From NCBI RefSeq assembly GCF_026230175.1, contig NZ_CP104208.1, forward strand, positions 2,604,001 through 2,668,000: a stretch of 64,000 nucleotides of DNA. The letters are read 5' to 3'. Shown here piece after piece: positions 34,896-44,573 of the stretch (its first letter is position 1; each line of letters opens with the position of its first letter). Made by a program: the position numbers and the translations under genes. The notes under the pieces are model-generated. The model worked only from the letters and a program-made list of their open reading frames with translations, was not told the origin of the DNA and did not search any database. This DNA comes from Desulfovibrio mangrovi. GTDB lineage: Bacteria > Desulfobacterota > Desulfovibrionia > Desulfovibrionales > Desulfovibrionaceae.

Positions 34896-35154
34896 GACAG
34901 TCTCCTGCTGCGGTTTCGAAAGACCCTTGTAACGCGTCAGGGCATGGCAAATCAATATATTGCGCCAAGCAGCATGAAAAGGCTGCATGCGACACTCACG
35001 CATTCCAGCTTGCATCCTCGCGCAGTTTAGGGTAAGGCCATCTCCCCACTTGCATGAAGCGGCAGGACAACGTACCCTGTTTCAGGTGCAAGATCCCAAC
35101 GGGCGCGCTCTTCTTCCTACTTTCCTGCGCCCTTCCCCTTATCCGGAAAATACC

Positions 35155-36513
35155 ATGTATCCCAAAATAGCACTCATCGGACGCCCCAACGTAGGCAAAT
35201 CCACCCTGTTCAACAGGCTCATCCGCAGCAACCGCGCCATCACCCACGACCGTCCCGGCGTAACCCGCGACCGTATGGAAGGCACGGTAAAGCGCAACGG
35301 ACGCACGTGGACCGTCATCGACACCGGCGGCATCCATCTGGATGAAAGCCACAACGCTACCGAGGGCCCCAACGAACTGCGCGGGTTCGAAGCAGAAATC
35401 CTGCGCCAGACGCAGGAAGCCATGACCGAATGCGTTGCCCTGTGCCTGGTGGTGGACGGCCGCGACGGACTGCTGCCCTTTGACCGCCGCCTTGCCGACT
35501 ACGTTCGCCGCAGCGGATTGCCCGTTCTGTTGGCAGTCAACAAGGTGGACGGCGGCGAACTGGAAGACATGCTCACGGCAGAATTCCACGAACTCGGCCT
35601 GCCCATGGTCGCCATGTCCGGCGAGCACGGATACAACATGCGTGGGTTTGAAGAGGAGCTGCAGAGCCTGCTGCCCCCCGAAGACGAATGGGAAACCCGG
35701 GAAGAGGAAATCGGCCTCAAGCTGGCCATGCTGGGCCGCCCCAATGCGGGCAAATCCTCGCTGGTCAATGCCATTACCGGCGGCAACCGCATGATCGTTT
35801 CCGACATGGCAGGCACCACCCGCGATTCCGTGGACGTGACCTACTCCATCGACGACAAACGCTACACCTTCGTGGACACCGCCGGGGTGCGACGCCGCTC
35901 CAAGATCACCGACACCGTTGAACGCTACAGCGTCAACTCGTCCATCAAATCCAGCACCAAGGCGCACGTAACCCTTCTGGTGCTCGACGGGCAGGAAGGC
36001 CTTACCCAGCAGGACAAGCGCCTCATCGACCTGCTGGACGAACGCAAGACGCCTTTCATGGTCGTGGTCAACAAAATGGACCTCGTCAAACAGAACGAAC
36101 AGGCCGCGGTGAAAAAGGTCTACAAGGATGCCCTGAGCTACTGCTCCCACGTGCCGATTCTCTATGTATCCGCACTGACCAGAGCCAACCTCAAGCGCAT
36201 CATCCCGCTTGCTGAACAGATATGGTCCGAGTGCCACGTGCGCGTGAACACCGGCCTGCTCAACCGCACGCTGGAAGCCATCGTCACCAAGCAGCAGCCG
36301 CCCGTGGTGAACCGCGTGCGCCCCAAGTTCTTCTACATGACGCAGGCGGAAACCAATCCGCCCACATTCGTCTTCTTCGTCAACGATGCAGATCGCCTGA
36401 AGGACGCGTACATCCGCTACATGGAACGCTCCCTGCGAAAGATGTTCAAGATCGAACACGCGCCGGTGCGGGTACGCTTCCGCTCCAGCCACACCAAGCG
36501 CCCGAAGAAGTAA
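35155..36513 (+). CDS. der: Ribosome-associated GTPase Der (EngA)
   Basis: Double Era-like GTPase needed for 50S subunit assembly, 452 residues. Both GTPase domains are intact. The first has GRPNVGKST (about residues 9-17), DTGG and NKVD. The second has GRPNAGKSS, DTAGVRRRSKI and NKMD. The C-terminal KH-like domain (about 365-452) ends in the basic RSSHTKRPKK. The ATG at 35155 is chosen because the first G1 motif requires it; an open stretch upstream is non-coding. No clear ribosome site is visible. Single gene with a terminator. Confidence 0.97.
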   Translation: MYPKIALIGRPNVGKSTLFNRLIRSNRAITHDRPGVTRDRMEGTVKRNGRTWTVIDTGGIHLDESHNATEGPNELRGFEAEILRQTQEAMTECVALCLVVDGRDGLLPFDRRLADYVRRSGLPVLLAVNKVDGGELEDMLTAEFHELGLPMVAMSGEHGYNMRGFEEELQSLLPPEDEWETREEEIGLKLAMLGRPNAGKSSLVNAITGGNRMIVSDMAGTTRDSVDVTYSIDDKRYTFVDTAGVRRRSKITDTVERYSVNSSIKSSTKAHVTLLVLDGQEGLTQQDKRLIDLLDERKTPFMVVVNKMDLVKQNEQAAVKKVYKDALSYCSHVPILYVSALTRANLKRIIPLAEQIWSECHVRVNTGLLNRTLEAIVTKQQPPVVNRVRPKFFYMTQAETNPPTFVFFVNDADRLKDAYIRYMERSLRKMFKIEHAPVRVRFRSSHTKRPKK

Positions 36514-36533
36514 CGCAGTTTCCAACGACGCAA

Positions 36534-36572
36534 AAAGCCCCCGCCCGTGAGACCACGGACGGGGGCTTTATC
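36534..36572 (+). terminator. Intrinsic terminator of der
   Basis: A stem of about 16 positions with one mismatch (36534-36549 with 36554-36569), with A-rich and T-rich flanks. Confidence 0.85.
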
Positions 36573-36671
36573 ATTCTATGCTGTGCAACGGGGGGCGTTG
36601 ACCTCCCCATGGTATTCAATTTTTCCTGCAGACGGCAGCCTCGCCCCTGCAAATACGGAGCAGCATTCCGC

Positions 36672-37577
36672 CTACCCCAGCTTCACCCATGTGAGCTCAT
36701 GCTTGTTGGCGGAAAGGTGCATCAGGCGCGAACCGGGAATGGCGGCAAAATCCTCCACGGCCTTCATATAGTCCTCGCCCTGCAGCTTCACGGTGCAGAC
36801 GAAGTTGCGGCATTCGCCGAACTCCATCCATCGGCGGACCATCTCCAGCAACCTGTCGGGATAGCAGATGACGTCGGAGAACAGCCAGTCCACCTTGCCC
36901 GCATGGCGCGGGTCCAGCGCAAAGGCGCTGCCGCTGCACCAGTTGATGTTGGGATGCCGTGCAATGTGCTCAGCAAGCGGAGACTTGTCGATGCTGAACA
37001 CCTTCGCGCCAAGTTCGGCAAGCACCCACGACCAGCCGCCGGGGCAACTTCCCAGATCAAGGCACAGTTCGCCGGGCTGCGGCCGCACTTCCAGCAGGGT
37101 GAAAAGCTCCCAGAGCTTGAGGTAGGCGCGGGTGGGGGGAACTTCCTTGTCCTCGACAAAGATCACTTCCCCGTCAGGAAAAGGACTCGTGCAACGTGCG
37201 GACGCCACAACGAGGTTCTCTTCCCACAAGGTCCATGAGCCGAGCTGGCCTTCCGGAGGACGGGAGCCGAACTCCAGAGGCTTGGCGGAAACATGCGGCA
37301 GTTTGTCCTGAATGAGCTTGGCGCGACGATGATGATCCACGCTGTGCAGCCACCAGTTACGCTGCACGGCCTTGAGCTTGCGCGCGGCATCGCCGATGGA
37401 TTCGATGGCTACGGCCTGCGGCTCCAGCCAGACATTCTGCGCCCAGACCACCTGTTGCGGAGCACCTTCTGCCACGAACAAGCGCCCGCGCTGCGCAATC
37501 ACGTTGCGCAATTCCTTGGCCAGATCCTCTTCGTAGCCTCGGGGGGCAAGATAGATGGTCGTATTCTCAAACTGCAT
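36672..37577 (-). CDS. SAM-dependent 2'-O-methyltransferase, RlmM/FtsJ-like
   Basis: A 301-residue enzyme with an N-terminal RNA-binding-like part and a C-terminal RrmJ/FtsJ-type Rossmann domain. The SAM loop is LCLDLGSCPGGWSWVLAELG. SIDKSPL, DWLFSDVICYP and CTVKLQGED supply the other conserved positions of the K-D-K-E type active site. It is closest in plan to RlmM (23S rRNA C2498 ribose methyltransferase), although shorter than the E. coli enzyme, so the target is tentative. The ATG at 37577 follows AAGGAAGGA. Single gene. Confidence 0.82.
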   Translation of the reverse strand: MQFENTTIYLAPRGYEEDLAKELRNVIAQRGRLFVAEGAPQQVVWAQNVWLEPQAVAIESIGDAARKLKAVQRNWWLHSVDHHRRAKLIQDKLPHVSAKPLEFGSRPPEGQLGSWTLWEENLVVASARCTSPFPDGEVIFVEDKEVPPTRAYLKLWELFTLLEVRPQPGELCLDLGSCPGGWSWVLAELGAKVFSIDKSPLAEHIARHPNINWCSGSAFALDPRHAGKVDWLFSDVICYPDRLLEMVRRWMEFGECRNFVCTVKLQGEDYMKAVEDFAAIPGSRLMHLSANKHELTWVKLG

Positions 37578-37907
37578 GATTCCTTCCTTCGCACGAGCCG
37601 TGCTGAGGCGCTCTACCGCAATAGGGGGCATTACGCAAGGACGCGCCATGCCGCTGTAGCGCCCACCAAGCTTCGCACATCTGTCCGACATGCCGCAAGT
37701 TTGATTCTAAAGCGGGCATTTCGTAATGGACGGGTCAACCGACAAAAGTGTATGCTCACCTCACGCGATCAGGATTGCCTTTCTGCCCATCCCCTTCGCC
37801 CGCGAGCACGCACGCCCCTGCAACCGGCACGGTCCGGTCGGGGGTGTTTTCCGTGCAACCATTTCGATATACCAATTCCACTGCCACACTGACGGACGAG
37901 AATACCC
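37578..37907. other. Intergenic stretch, no feature recognised
   Basis: About 330 bases between the divergent methyltransferase and DMT transporter genes. It should hold both promoters. No consensus element, RNA gene or credible small gene was seen. Confidence 0.5.
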
Positions 37908-38783
37908 ATGCGCAGACCAGATGCAGCCATGCTTCCTTCCATTGCCCTTTTCACAGCCATGATCCTGTGGGCAAGTTCCTATATCGGCATGAAGGTCGCC
38001 GTAAGCGCCTACGACCCCATGGTCGTCATGGCCGGCCGCCTTTTTCTGGGCAGTTGCACCTTTGCTCTGGGCTGGCGCTACCTGCGCAGCATCCGCATCC
38101 GCAAGCAGGACTGGAAGCCCCTGCTGCTCATGGCCGCATGCGAACCCTGCATCTATTTCGTGCTGGAAGGCTACGCCATGCGCTACACGTCCGCCTCGCA
38201 GGCGGGCATGATCGTATCCTCCCTGCCCATCTTCGTGGCACTGGGCGCCTTCTTCTTTCTTGGCGAGCGCCTTTCCGCACGCGTGTGGACCGGCTTCTTC
38301 ATCGCCATGGGCGGCGTGATATGGCTCTCCCTTGCTGGTGTAGCCACCGAGTCGGCCCCTAATCCCATTCTCGGTAACATACTCGAAACGCTGGCCATGG
38401 CATCGGCATCTGTATACGTCGTCATTGCCAAACGTCTGTCATCCCACTATCCGCCCATGTTCATAACCGCAGCACAATGCTTTGTGGGCACCATATTCTT
38501 CATCCCGCTGCTGTTCATGCCCTTCACCCAGCTGCCGACGCATGTGGATATTCCCGCCATAACAAGCATCGCCTATCTCGGCACCATCATCACCATCGGC
38601 GCATACGGCCTGTACAATTACGGCGTCAGCAAGATTCCTGCGGGACAGGCCAGCGCGTGGGGCAACCTGATTCCCGTTGCGGCGCTGATCATGGGACAGG
38701 TATTTCTGGGCGAAACGCTCACCCCCTCGCAGTATGTTGCCTCTGTTTTTGTGCTCCTGGGCGTGTATCTGAGCCAAAAGTGA
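37908..38783 (+). CDS. DMT-family (EamA) transporter
   Basis: Inner-membrane protein of 291 residues with about ten membrane segments formed by two EamA repeats. The first includes ALFTAMILWASSYIGMKVAV and ERLSARVWTGFFIAMGGV. The second ends in VAALIMGQVFLGETLTPSQY and a final VASVFVLLGVYLSQK. These are the usual signatures of the drug/metabolite transporter superfamily, whose members export amino acids, nucleobases or other metabolites. The substrate cannot be inferred. The ribosome site is weak, and an ATG seven codons downstream is a possible alternative start. Single gene. Confidence 0.9.
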   Translation: MRRPDAAMLPSIALFTAMILWASSYIGMKVAVSAYDPMVVMAGRLFLGSCTFALGWRYLRSIRIRKQDWKPLLLMAACEPCIYFVLEGYAMRYTSASQAGMIVSSLPIFVALGAFFFLGERLSARVWTGFFIAMGGVIWLSLAGVATESAPNPILGNILETLAMASASVYVVIAKRLSSHYPPMFITAAQCFVGTIFFIPLLFMPFTQLPTHVDIPAITSIAYLGTIITIGAYGLYNYGVSKIPAGQASAWGNLIPVAALIMGQVFLGETLTPSQYVASVFVLLGVYLSQK

Positions 38784-38931
38784 ATAATTTGTATCACTTT
38801 GTGTCAAATACGTTTTTTTATGCCTTTCCTCTGCTGTTTTTCGTGACAATAACCAGTCTAATACGCTATGGTCAGACCGATATGCGCGAAGTTTATTGAG
38901 CCACTTCGCGCCATAAAACGGAGTTGCCATA

Positions 38932-39837
38932 ATGCCCCATTTACATGCCGCCCTTCTCACTTCACTCGCCGCAGACTCGCTGGCGCTTGGCGCGCACTGG
39001 GAATATGACCAGAAACGCATTGAAGATACACTGGGAAGGGTTTCCACTCTTCTGCCCCCGAAACTGAGCAGCCAATATCACCCCACCCGCTCCGCGGGCG
39101 ACCTTTCGCATTACGGCGATCAGGTGCTGGTGCTGCTCGATTCCGTCACCGCCCAAGGCCGTTTTGATCTACACGCCTTCCGGGATGCATGGCTTACCCG
39201 CATGCAGCATTATGACGGTTACCTTGACCGCGCCATCCGCGAAACTCTGCGCAACCTTGAAGAAGGCGCATTGCCGGAACAATCAGGGGCGCATTCTTCC
39301 GATTTTTCCGCAGCTGCGCGCATTGCTCCCCTGTTCGCCGTCCATATGGACGACCTAAATGCGCTTGTGGCCGCCGCCCGAGCCCAGACACTGATGACGC
39401 ACAACTCCGCACTGGTGGCGGACGGAGCCGAGTTCTTCGCACGGGCAGTATTTGCCATTTTGCAGGGCGCGACGGTTCGTGAAGGACTCGATGCTGCCGC
39501 AGAAGCCGGTTATAAACACCTGCCTGCTGAAGACTGGCTTGCCTTCACCTACATGTCTTCCGATGAAGACGCCCGCATGGCCATCGCACGCTTCGGGCAG
39601 TCCTGCGGCATGAAGGGAGCCTTCCATGGCGTGGTGCACCTTGTAACCCACTATGAAAACGAGCCTCAGACGGCCCTGATTGAAAACGTCATGGCCGGAG
39701 GCGATTCCTGCGCCCGCGGCCTTATGGCCGGTCTCATTCTCGGCGCGCGACATGGAGAAGTCGCCTGCGCGCCTGAATGGTGCAACGAGCTCAATTGCCT
39801 GCCCAAGCTCAAAGACTACCTCAGCAGGATTCTCTGA
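38932..39837 (+). CDS. ADP-ribosylglycohydrolase family protein
   Basis: A 301-residue all-helical hydrolase of the DraG/ARH type. The N-terminal SLAADSLALGAHWEYD (residues 11-26) is the usual start of the fold, and AGDLSHYGDQ (55-64) takes the place of the first acidic metal-binding motif. A later GGDSCARG matches the second motif, which binds the other metal ligands. Such enzymes remove ADP-ribose from proteins or other molecules; members near nitrogenase genes reverse Arg-ADP-ribosylation, but none lie here. A CGGAG site precedes the ATG. Single gene with a strong terminator. Confidence 0.87.
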   Translation: MPHLHAALLTSLAADSLALGAHWEYDQKRIEDTLGRVSTLLPPKLSSQYHPTRSAGDLSHYGDQVLVLLDSVTAQGRFDLHAFRDAWLTRMQHYDGYLDRAIRETLRNLEEGALPEQSGAHSSDFSAAARIAPLFAVHMDDLNALVAAARAQTLMTHNSALVADGAEFFARAVFAILQGATVREGLDAAAEAGYKHLPAEDWLAFTYMSSDEDARMAIARFGQSCGMKGAFHGVVHLVTHYENEPQTALIENVMAGGDSCARGLMAGLILGARHGEVACAPEWCNELNCLPKLKDYLSRIL

Positions 39838-39853
39838 CCCATAGCAAACCATC

Positions 39854-39884
39854 AAAAACCGGAAGCTCCCGCTTCCGGTTTTTT
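39854..39884 (+). terminator. Intrinsic terminator
   Basis: A 13-bp stem including the A and T runs (39854-39866 with 39871-39883) and a TCCC loop. Confidence 0.9.
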
Positions 39885-40099
39885 CGTATGCACAGCCCGA
39901 AGCTGCGAGTATCACTCCCGTCCTTTTTTCTGCAAAACCCCGTGACAGAATCGCCTGATTGGGTAAAAATCGGGATCATCCGAGCAGGCACGAGCAGGCA
40001 AGGCAAGCCCCGTCGGTGCGGTGCCACAAACGCATTCTCCGTGCTAGGACTACCCTTCATTTACGCGGAACGTCATATCAGATCCGGACAGGTTGCATC

Positions 40100-40852
40100 A
40101 TGTGGGACAAGGATACAGTACTTCGATACGAAGAATGGTTCGATACGCAGGAAGGCGCATTCGCCCTCAATGCGGAAAAGCGGCTGCTGGAATATCTCAT
40201 ATCCGGCTGGCCCAGACGCGGCCATTCCTTTCTTGAAGTGGGCTGCGGCCCCGGCCTGATTCTGGAGATGCTGTACGAAACAGGGTTTGACGTCACAGGT
40301 CTGGACATCTCACCAGCCATGCTGGCAGCCGCGCGCAAACGCATGGGCACACGGGCAGACCTGCATGTGGGTGATGCCGAACACCTGCCCTTTTCCGACA
40401 ACCAGTTCGATTACGTGGCTCTGCCGACCGTGCTTGAATTCGTGGAAAACCCCATGCGGGCGCTGGAAGAAGCCTTCCGTGTGGCGGCCCGCGGCGTTGT
40501 CGTGACCATGCTCAACAAATGGTCCTTCTACTATCTGTCCCACGGTATGCGCTACAGCGGACACCATGGCGGCATCCTGCGCGAGGCCACCTGGTATACG
40601 CCCGTCTGCATGCGCTCCATGGTCCGCAAGGCAGCAGGAAACAAGCCCTTCATCATGCGCTCGGTTCTGCCCGGCCCCTTTGCCACATGGAAAAATACCA
40701 TGCCGTGGCGTTTTCTGAACTCGGTGCTTCTGCCATACGGCCTTGGCTCCTATACCGGCATACGCGTCGACCTGTACGACATTGAAAGCGTCACCCCGCT
40801 CATGGCCCACACCAAGACTGTGGTGCCCGCCAAGCCCATCGCCAGCCCGTAA
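40100..40852 (+). CDS. Class I SAM-dependent methyltransferase
   Basis: Soluble methyltransferase of about 250 residues in the UbiE/methyltransferase-11 group. FLEVGCGPGLILEML is the SAM-binding motif I, VTGLDISPAMLAAAR motif II, DLHVGDAEHLPFSDNQFDYV motifs III-IV, and VLEFVENPMRALEEAFRV follows. The C-terminal part is longer than in small-molecule enzymes of the group, with several aromatic residues (WSFYYLSHGMRY, TWYTP). The substrate is unknown. The ATG at 40100 has only a weak AGG before it. Single gene, convergent with the lysozyme-like gene. Confidence 0.88.
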   Translation: MWDKDTVLRYEEWFDTQEGAFALNAEKRLLEYLISGWPRRGHSFLEVGCGPGLILEMLYETGFDVTGLDISPAMLAAARKRMGTRADLHVGDAEHLPFSDNQFDYVALPTVLEFVENPMRALEEAFRVAARGVVVTMLNKWSFYYLSHGMRYSGHHGGILREATWYTPVCMRSMVRKAAGNKPFIMRSVLPGPFATWKNTMPWRFLNSVLLPYGLGSYTGIRVDLYDIESVTPLMAHTKTVVPAKPIASP

Positions 40853-40908
40853 AAAAGGCAGCCTGCCTGCGCACGCTGCCCTGTCTCTTCATAATGCCGT
40901 AGCCCTGA

Positions 40909-42102
40909 TCAGGCAATGTCGCCCCGCTCCAGCATGCTCAATGCCATGCGCAGCTCATCACCCAGTCTGCCCTGCACGGCAGTCTGTACAGAGTTCGTTG
41001 ATGATGTGAACTGTCTCTGGCGGATAGAATAGACATTGCGGATAAAGGCAGCCTCCTTCCCCTCTTCATACCCCCCGGTTCGCCCGAAGGCCTTGGCAAA
41101 GATGCGAACCGCCCCAGTGGGCCCATGCTGCACGGCCGTGGAAAAAAGCACTTCCTGCAAAGCCTGCGGCATGGAGTCAAGCTGCATGGCCTTGCTTATG
41201 GCCCTGAAGGCCGGTGAAAAATGATTGCTGTGCACGAACTTATCCTGCAGAGCCTCAAATCGCTCGGGCTGCGTCTGGGCAACCTGTTTCCAGGCGGTGG
41301 GCATGGCACCGAAACGCGACCCCGTATTGGCCCTGCCCGCCTTCTTCAACTGCGAGGCTATATCCGGCGCCTGACCGTCCAGATACCGGATAAAGGCGTC
41401 CATGGTACCGGCGCGTGATGAAAGCTGATACTTTCCGTAGGAAGTACCTCCTCGCCTGTCGTAGCCGATAGCGGAAATCCCGCCGTCCGCACCGGATTCA
41501 AATAATGCCGCCAGTGCACCGGGCCTGAAGGATTCGGTCTGCCGATGCGTTGCCCCCACAGACTGGGCCGCTGTTCCGACCGTATTTCCGCCACCTCCGG
41601 TTGCAGTTGCATCAGCATTTCCCTTCTCTACCGCTGCAACTTCCGCCTGCATCCTGCCTAATGCAGCTTCAACCTGCCCAAGCGGGCCAGCTTTGTCCGC
41701 AAGCGATATCTGCGGAGATGTTACGGCCATACGAATGGCATCGCCCTCAGGAGCTCTCATCGTTCTGAACATGGAGGCAAAGGGGTTGCTCTCGTCACCA
41801 AGCACCTTTGTCAGTGTTGCCAACGCCTTGACATTCGTCAGGTTCATGCTGCCGAACATGGCGCTTTCCAGCGCCGACATGTCGCCCGCATTCTTTCCTG
41901 CGCCAATGCCCAAGAAGCTCTGAACGGCGTCGCCATTGCCCATCTGCACCATGGGATCGTTCAACAGTTCGTCAAAACGCGACCCCACAGTCTTGTTGAG
42001 CTTGTTCAGGCCGAAAGGATTTCCGCCCGACTGCCCTCCTCCTTGCTTGAGGCGGTCGATATAGCTGGTAATCTGGCCCATGGCGAGCGGATTGACGTTC
42101 AT
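40909..42102 (-). CDS. Lysozyme-like (VgrG-related) protein
   Basis: A 397-residue protein with an N-terminal low-complexity half (Gly/Asn/Met-rich, predicted helical, no signal peptide). The C-terminal domain (about residues 195-390) has a lysozyme-like active-site pattern: Glu202 in ALFESGADGG followed by RGGTSYGKYQLSS (about 217-229). The rest is helical (MPTAWKQVAQTQPERFEALQ, FVHSNHFSPAFRAI). Related sequences are often labelled VgrG-related or peptidoglycan hydrolases. The lack of a signal peptide means export would need a special route. AAGGAG lies 7 bases before the ATG at 42102. Divergent from the chemoreceptor. The enzymatic role is inferred only. Confidence 0.72.
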   Translation of the reverse strand: MNVNPLAMGQITSYIDRLKQGGGQSGGNPFGLNKLNKTVGSRFDELLNDPMVQMGNGDAVQSFLGIGAGKNAGDMSALESAMFGSMNLTNVKALATLTKVLGDESNPFASMFRTMRAPEGDAIRMAVTSPQISLADKAGPLGQVEAALGRMQAEVAAVEKGNADATATGGGGNTVGTAAQSVGATHRQTESFRPGALAALFESGADGGISAIGYDRRGGTSYGKYQLSSRAGTMDAFIRYLDGQAPDIASQLKKAGRANTGSRFGAMPTAWKQVAQTQPERFEALQDKFVHSNHFSPAFRAISKAMQLDSMPQALQEVLFSTAVQHGPTGAVRIFAKAFGRTGGYEEGKEAAFIRNVYSIRQRQFTSSTNSVQTAVQGRLGDELRMALSMLERGDIA

Positions 42103-42404
42103 TGGCAACTCCTTGTCTCGCATTCAGCAAAGGAAGTGCCGACAATCGCTTCAGCTGTAATATCGGTGTGTTAACAAAAACAACACCCTGCCCACGTCCG
42201 CAAGAAGTCAGCGAAATGACGCCTGAAGCATCAGACACCCTATAACCATTAGAGCAGAACTTATCATTTCCAGAGCAACGCCCCTGGTCTAGCAGTAGAA
42301 TAGAATAAACCCTGTTCAGCATAGGGTGCGACAAGGCGCGTCAACTGGGGAAGGATCCTTACGAACCCAAACTGCCTGAACCGGCAAAACCATGGAGCGT
42401 GACC
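42103..42404. other. Divergent promoter region, nothing specific recognised
   Basis: About 300 bases between the lysozyme-like and chemoreceptor genes, AT-richer than its flanks. No clear sigma-28 or sigma-70 promoter could be fixed. Confidence 0.4.
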
Positions 42405-44402
42405 ATGCTCGACAACATGAAACTTTCCGTAAAACTTTACTCAGGCTTTCTGGTTGTCCTAGCGTTACTCACCATACTTGGCGGAACGGGCTTTTTCGCC
42501 ATTGACTCCGCCTCGGATGGTTTTTCTTCATACCGGGAAATGGCTCGCGACACCAACCTTGCCGGCCGCATACAGGCCAACATGCTCACGGTTCGCATGG
42601 CCGTGAAAGACTTCATCATCACAGGCAGTGAAGACAGTGCCAAGGTCTTCGATGAACGGTTCAATGGGGTGCGCAAATTTATCGAACAGGCTCGTCAGGA
42701 CATCCAGAATCCTGAACGGATCAAACTCGTTGAAGAGACCGACTCAAGCGCCCAAAGCTATCAGAAAGCATTCGAACAGGTTCAGGCCTTCAGAACAAAG
42801 CGCAATGAACATGTGGACCGCCTTAACGCCAACGGCCCCGTCATGGAGCAGAAGCTCACCCAGATTCTCAAAACAGCCGAACGCGACGGCGACATGAGTG
42901 CGGCCTTCCACGCCAGTCTTGCCATGCGCAATCTGCTGCTCGCCCGCCTGTACGTGGTAAAATTTCTGAATAGCAACGCACAGGAAGATGCAGACAGGGT
43001 GTACTCCGAGTACTCAACTCTGCAGAGTGAGCTTGAGTATCTGGACAAGAACCTGCAGAACCCCGAGCGCAGGGCACAGCTGGCAGACATCAGACGCCTT
43101 GAGCAGGGGTATATTGCAGACTTCAAGGCCGTGGTTTCCATCATCTTCGCGCGGAACGACGTCATCACGAACACTCTGGACAAGCTGGGCCCCGCCATCG
43201 CCAAGAGCACGGAAGATCTCAAGCTTTCCATCATGGCCGAACAGGACAAGATCGGTCCGGCAGTGCAAGCATCCAACGACAACGCCCTTTTCGTTATCGC
43301 CTCCACAGGCTCCACAGCCATACTCCTCGGCATGTTCATAGCCTTTATTCTCACACGTAGCGTACTGCGCCAGATTGGTTGTGATCCTGCCGAAATCGCA
43401 GAAATCACCGACCAACTCGCGCGCGGCAACATGGCTATTTCCTTCCGCGACAATGCCATCGGTGTCTATGCGAGCATGAAGACCATGGTGAACAAGCTCA
43501 GCGGCATCGTCAGCGAAGTCACTGCAGCCGCAGAAAACGTGGCTTCCGGCAGCGAAGAACTGTCCGCCTCTTCGCAGAGCCTGTCGCAGGGCGCCACTGA
43601 ACAGGCAGCCAGCATTGAAGAAGTCTCATCTTCCATGGAGGAGATGAGCGCCAATATCAGTCTGAACGCTGAAAACGCCCGCCAGACGGAAAGCCTCGCA
43701 ACGCAGGCAGCCCTGGATGCGCAGGAAGGCGGCAACGCAGTATCCCAAACCGTTGAGGCCATGAAGCATATTGCAGAGAAGATCTCCATTGTGGAAGAAA
43801 TTGCACGCCAGACCAACCTGCTGGCTCTTAACGCCGCCATTGAAGCCGCCCGAGCCGGGGAACATGGAAAGGGCTTTGCCGTGGTAGCGGCTGAAGTGCG
43901 CAAGCTTGCTGAGCGAAGCGGTACAGCAGCTGCGGAAATCAGCGAACTTTCCTCTTCGAGTGTGGAAGTAGCGGAACGTGCAGGAACCATGCTTATGAAG
44001 CTGGTGCCGGACATCAAGAAAACAGCTGACCTTGTTCAGGAAATCGCCTCTGCTTCCAGCGAGCAGAACGCCGGTGCGGAGCAAATCAACAAGGCCATCC
44101 AGCAGCTTGATCAGGTAGTGCAGCAGAATGCCTCTGCCTCTGAAGAAATGTCGTCAACATCTGAAGAGCTTGCCTCGCAGGCTTCACAGCTTCAAGAATC
44201 CATGGGCTTCTTCCGCATTTCCGACACAGCGCTTGGCGTTCGACGCAAAGTGAAAGCGGTTGCGGCCCCGGCAGCCATTCCCAAAGCAACGCCCGCCAAA
44301 CAACTCGCTTCAGCCCGCAAGCCGGAACCCGTAGTTGACGATAGTGCAGACGAAGGATTCTCCCTTGCCATGGAAGAAGACATGGCGTTTGAACGGTTCT
44401 AA
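42405..44402 (+). CDS. Methyl-accepting chemotaxis protein with a four-helix-bundle sensor
   Basis: Chemoreceptor of 665 residues. A membrane segment (about residues 8-28) is followed by a large helical periplasmic region (about 30-300), extended compared with the simple Tar-type bundle and possibly a helical bimodular sensor. The second membrane segment is at about 303-322, HAMP follows ([20 protein letters not shown]), and the signalling tip is [19 protein letters not shown]. The C-terminus is a flexible Ala/Lys/Pro-rich linker ending EEDMAFERF, perhaps a docking tail. The ATG at 42405 follows GGAG. Ligand unknown. Single gene with a perfect terminator. Confidence 0.94.
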   Translation: MLDNMKLSVKLYSGFLVVLALLTILGGTGFFAIDSASDGFSSYREMARDTNLAGRIQANMLTVRMAVKDFIITGSEDSAKVFDERFNGVRKFIEQARQDIQNPERIKLVEETDSSAQSYQKAFEQVQAFRTKRNEHVDRLNANGPVMEQKLTQILKTAERDGDMSAAFHASLAMRNLLLARLYVVKFLNSNAQEDADRVYSEYSTLQSELEYLDKNLQNPERRAQLADIRRLEQGYIADFKAVVSIIFARNDVITNTLDKLGPAIAKSTEDLKLSIMAEQDKIGPAVQASNDNALFVIASTGSTAILLGMFIAFILTRSVLRQIGCDPAEIAEITDQLARGNMAISFRDNAIGVYASMKTMVNKLSGIVSEVTAAAENVASGSEELSASSQSLSQGATEQAASIEEVSSSMEEMSANISLNAENARQTESLATQAALDAQEGGNAVSQTVEAMKHIAEKISIVEEIARQTNLLALNAAIEAARAGEHGKGFAVVAAEVRKLAERSGTAAAEISELSSSSVEVAERAGTMLMKLVPDIKKTADLVQEIASASSEQNAGAEQINKAIQQLDQVVQQNASASEEMSSTSEELASQASQLQESMGFFRISDTALGVRRKVKAVAAPAAIPKATPAKQLASARKPEPVVDDSADEGFSLAMEEDMAFERF

Positions 44403-44432
44403 ATCTCTTCGTAACCTGCGACATGCATAATT

Positions 44433-44466
44433 CGGGGGCACTCTGCAGAGTGCCCCCGTTTTGTTT
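44433..44466 (+). terminator. Intrinsic terminator of the chemoreceptor gene
   Basis: A 26-base perfect palindrome (44433-44458) followed by TTTTGTTT. Confidence 0.92.
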
Positions 44467-44573
44467 GCCCATACAAGTTAGTAGCTCAATCCTCGTTGAG
44501 CCCGTGACGGATAACGAATCAGAGACACCTCTCCAAGAAACGCCCCTTCTAATTTCGCCCCCCTGCTCCCAAA

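Noticed and set aside
34996-36525. A 509-codon minus-strand frame opposite der
   Set aside because: Antisense shadow of an intact Der GTPase. His/Gly/Val-rich, with no recognisable domain.
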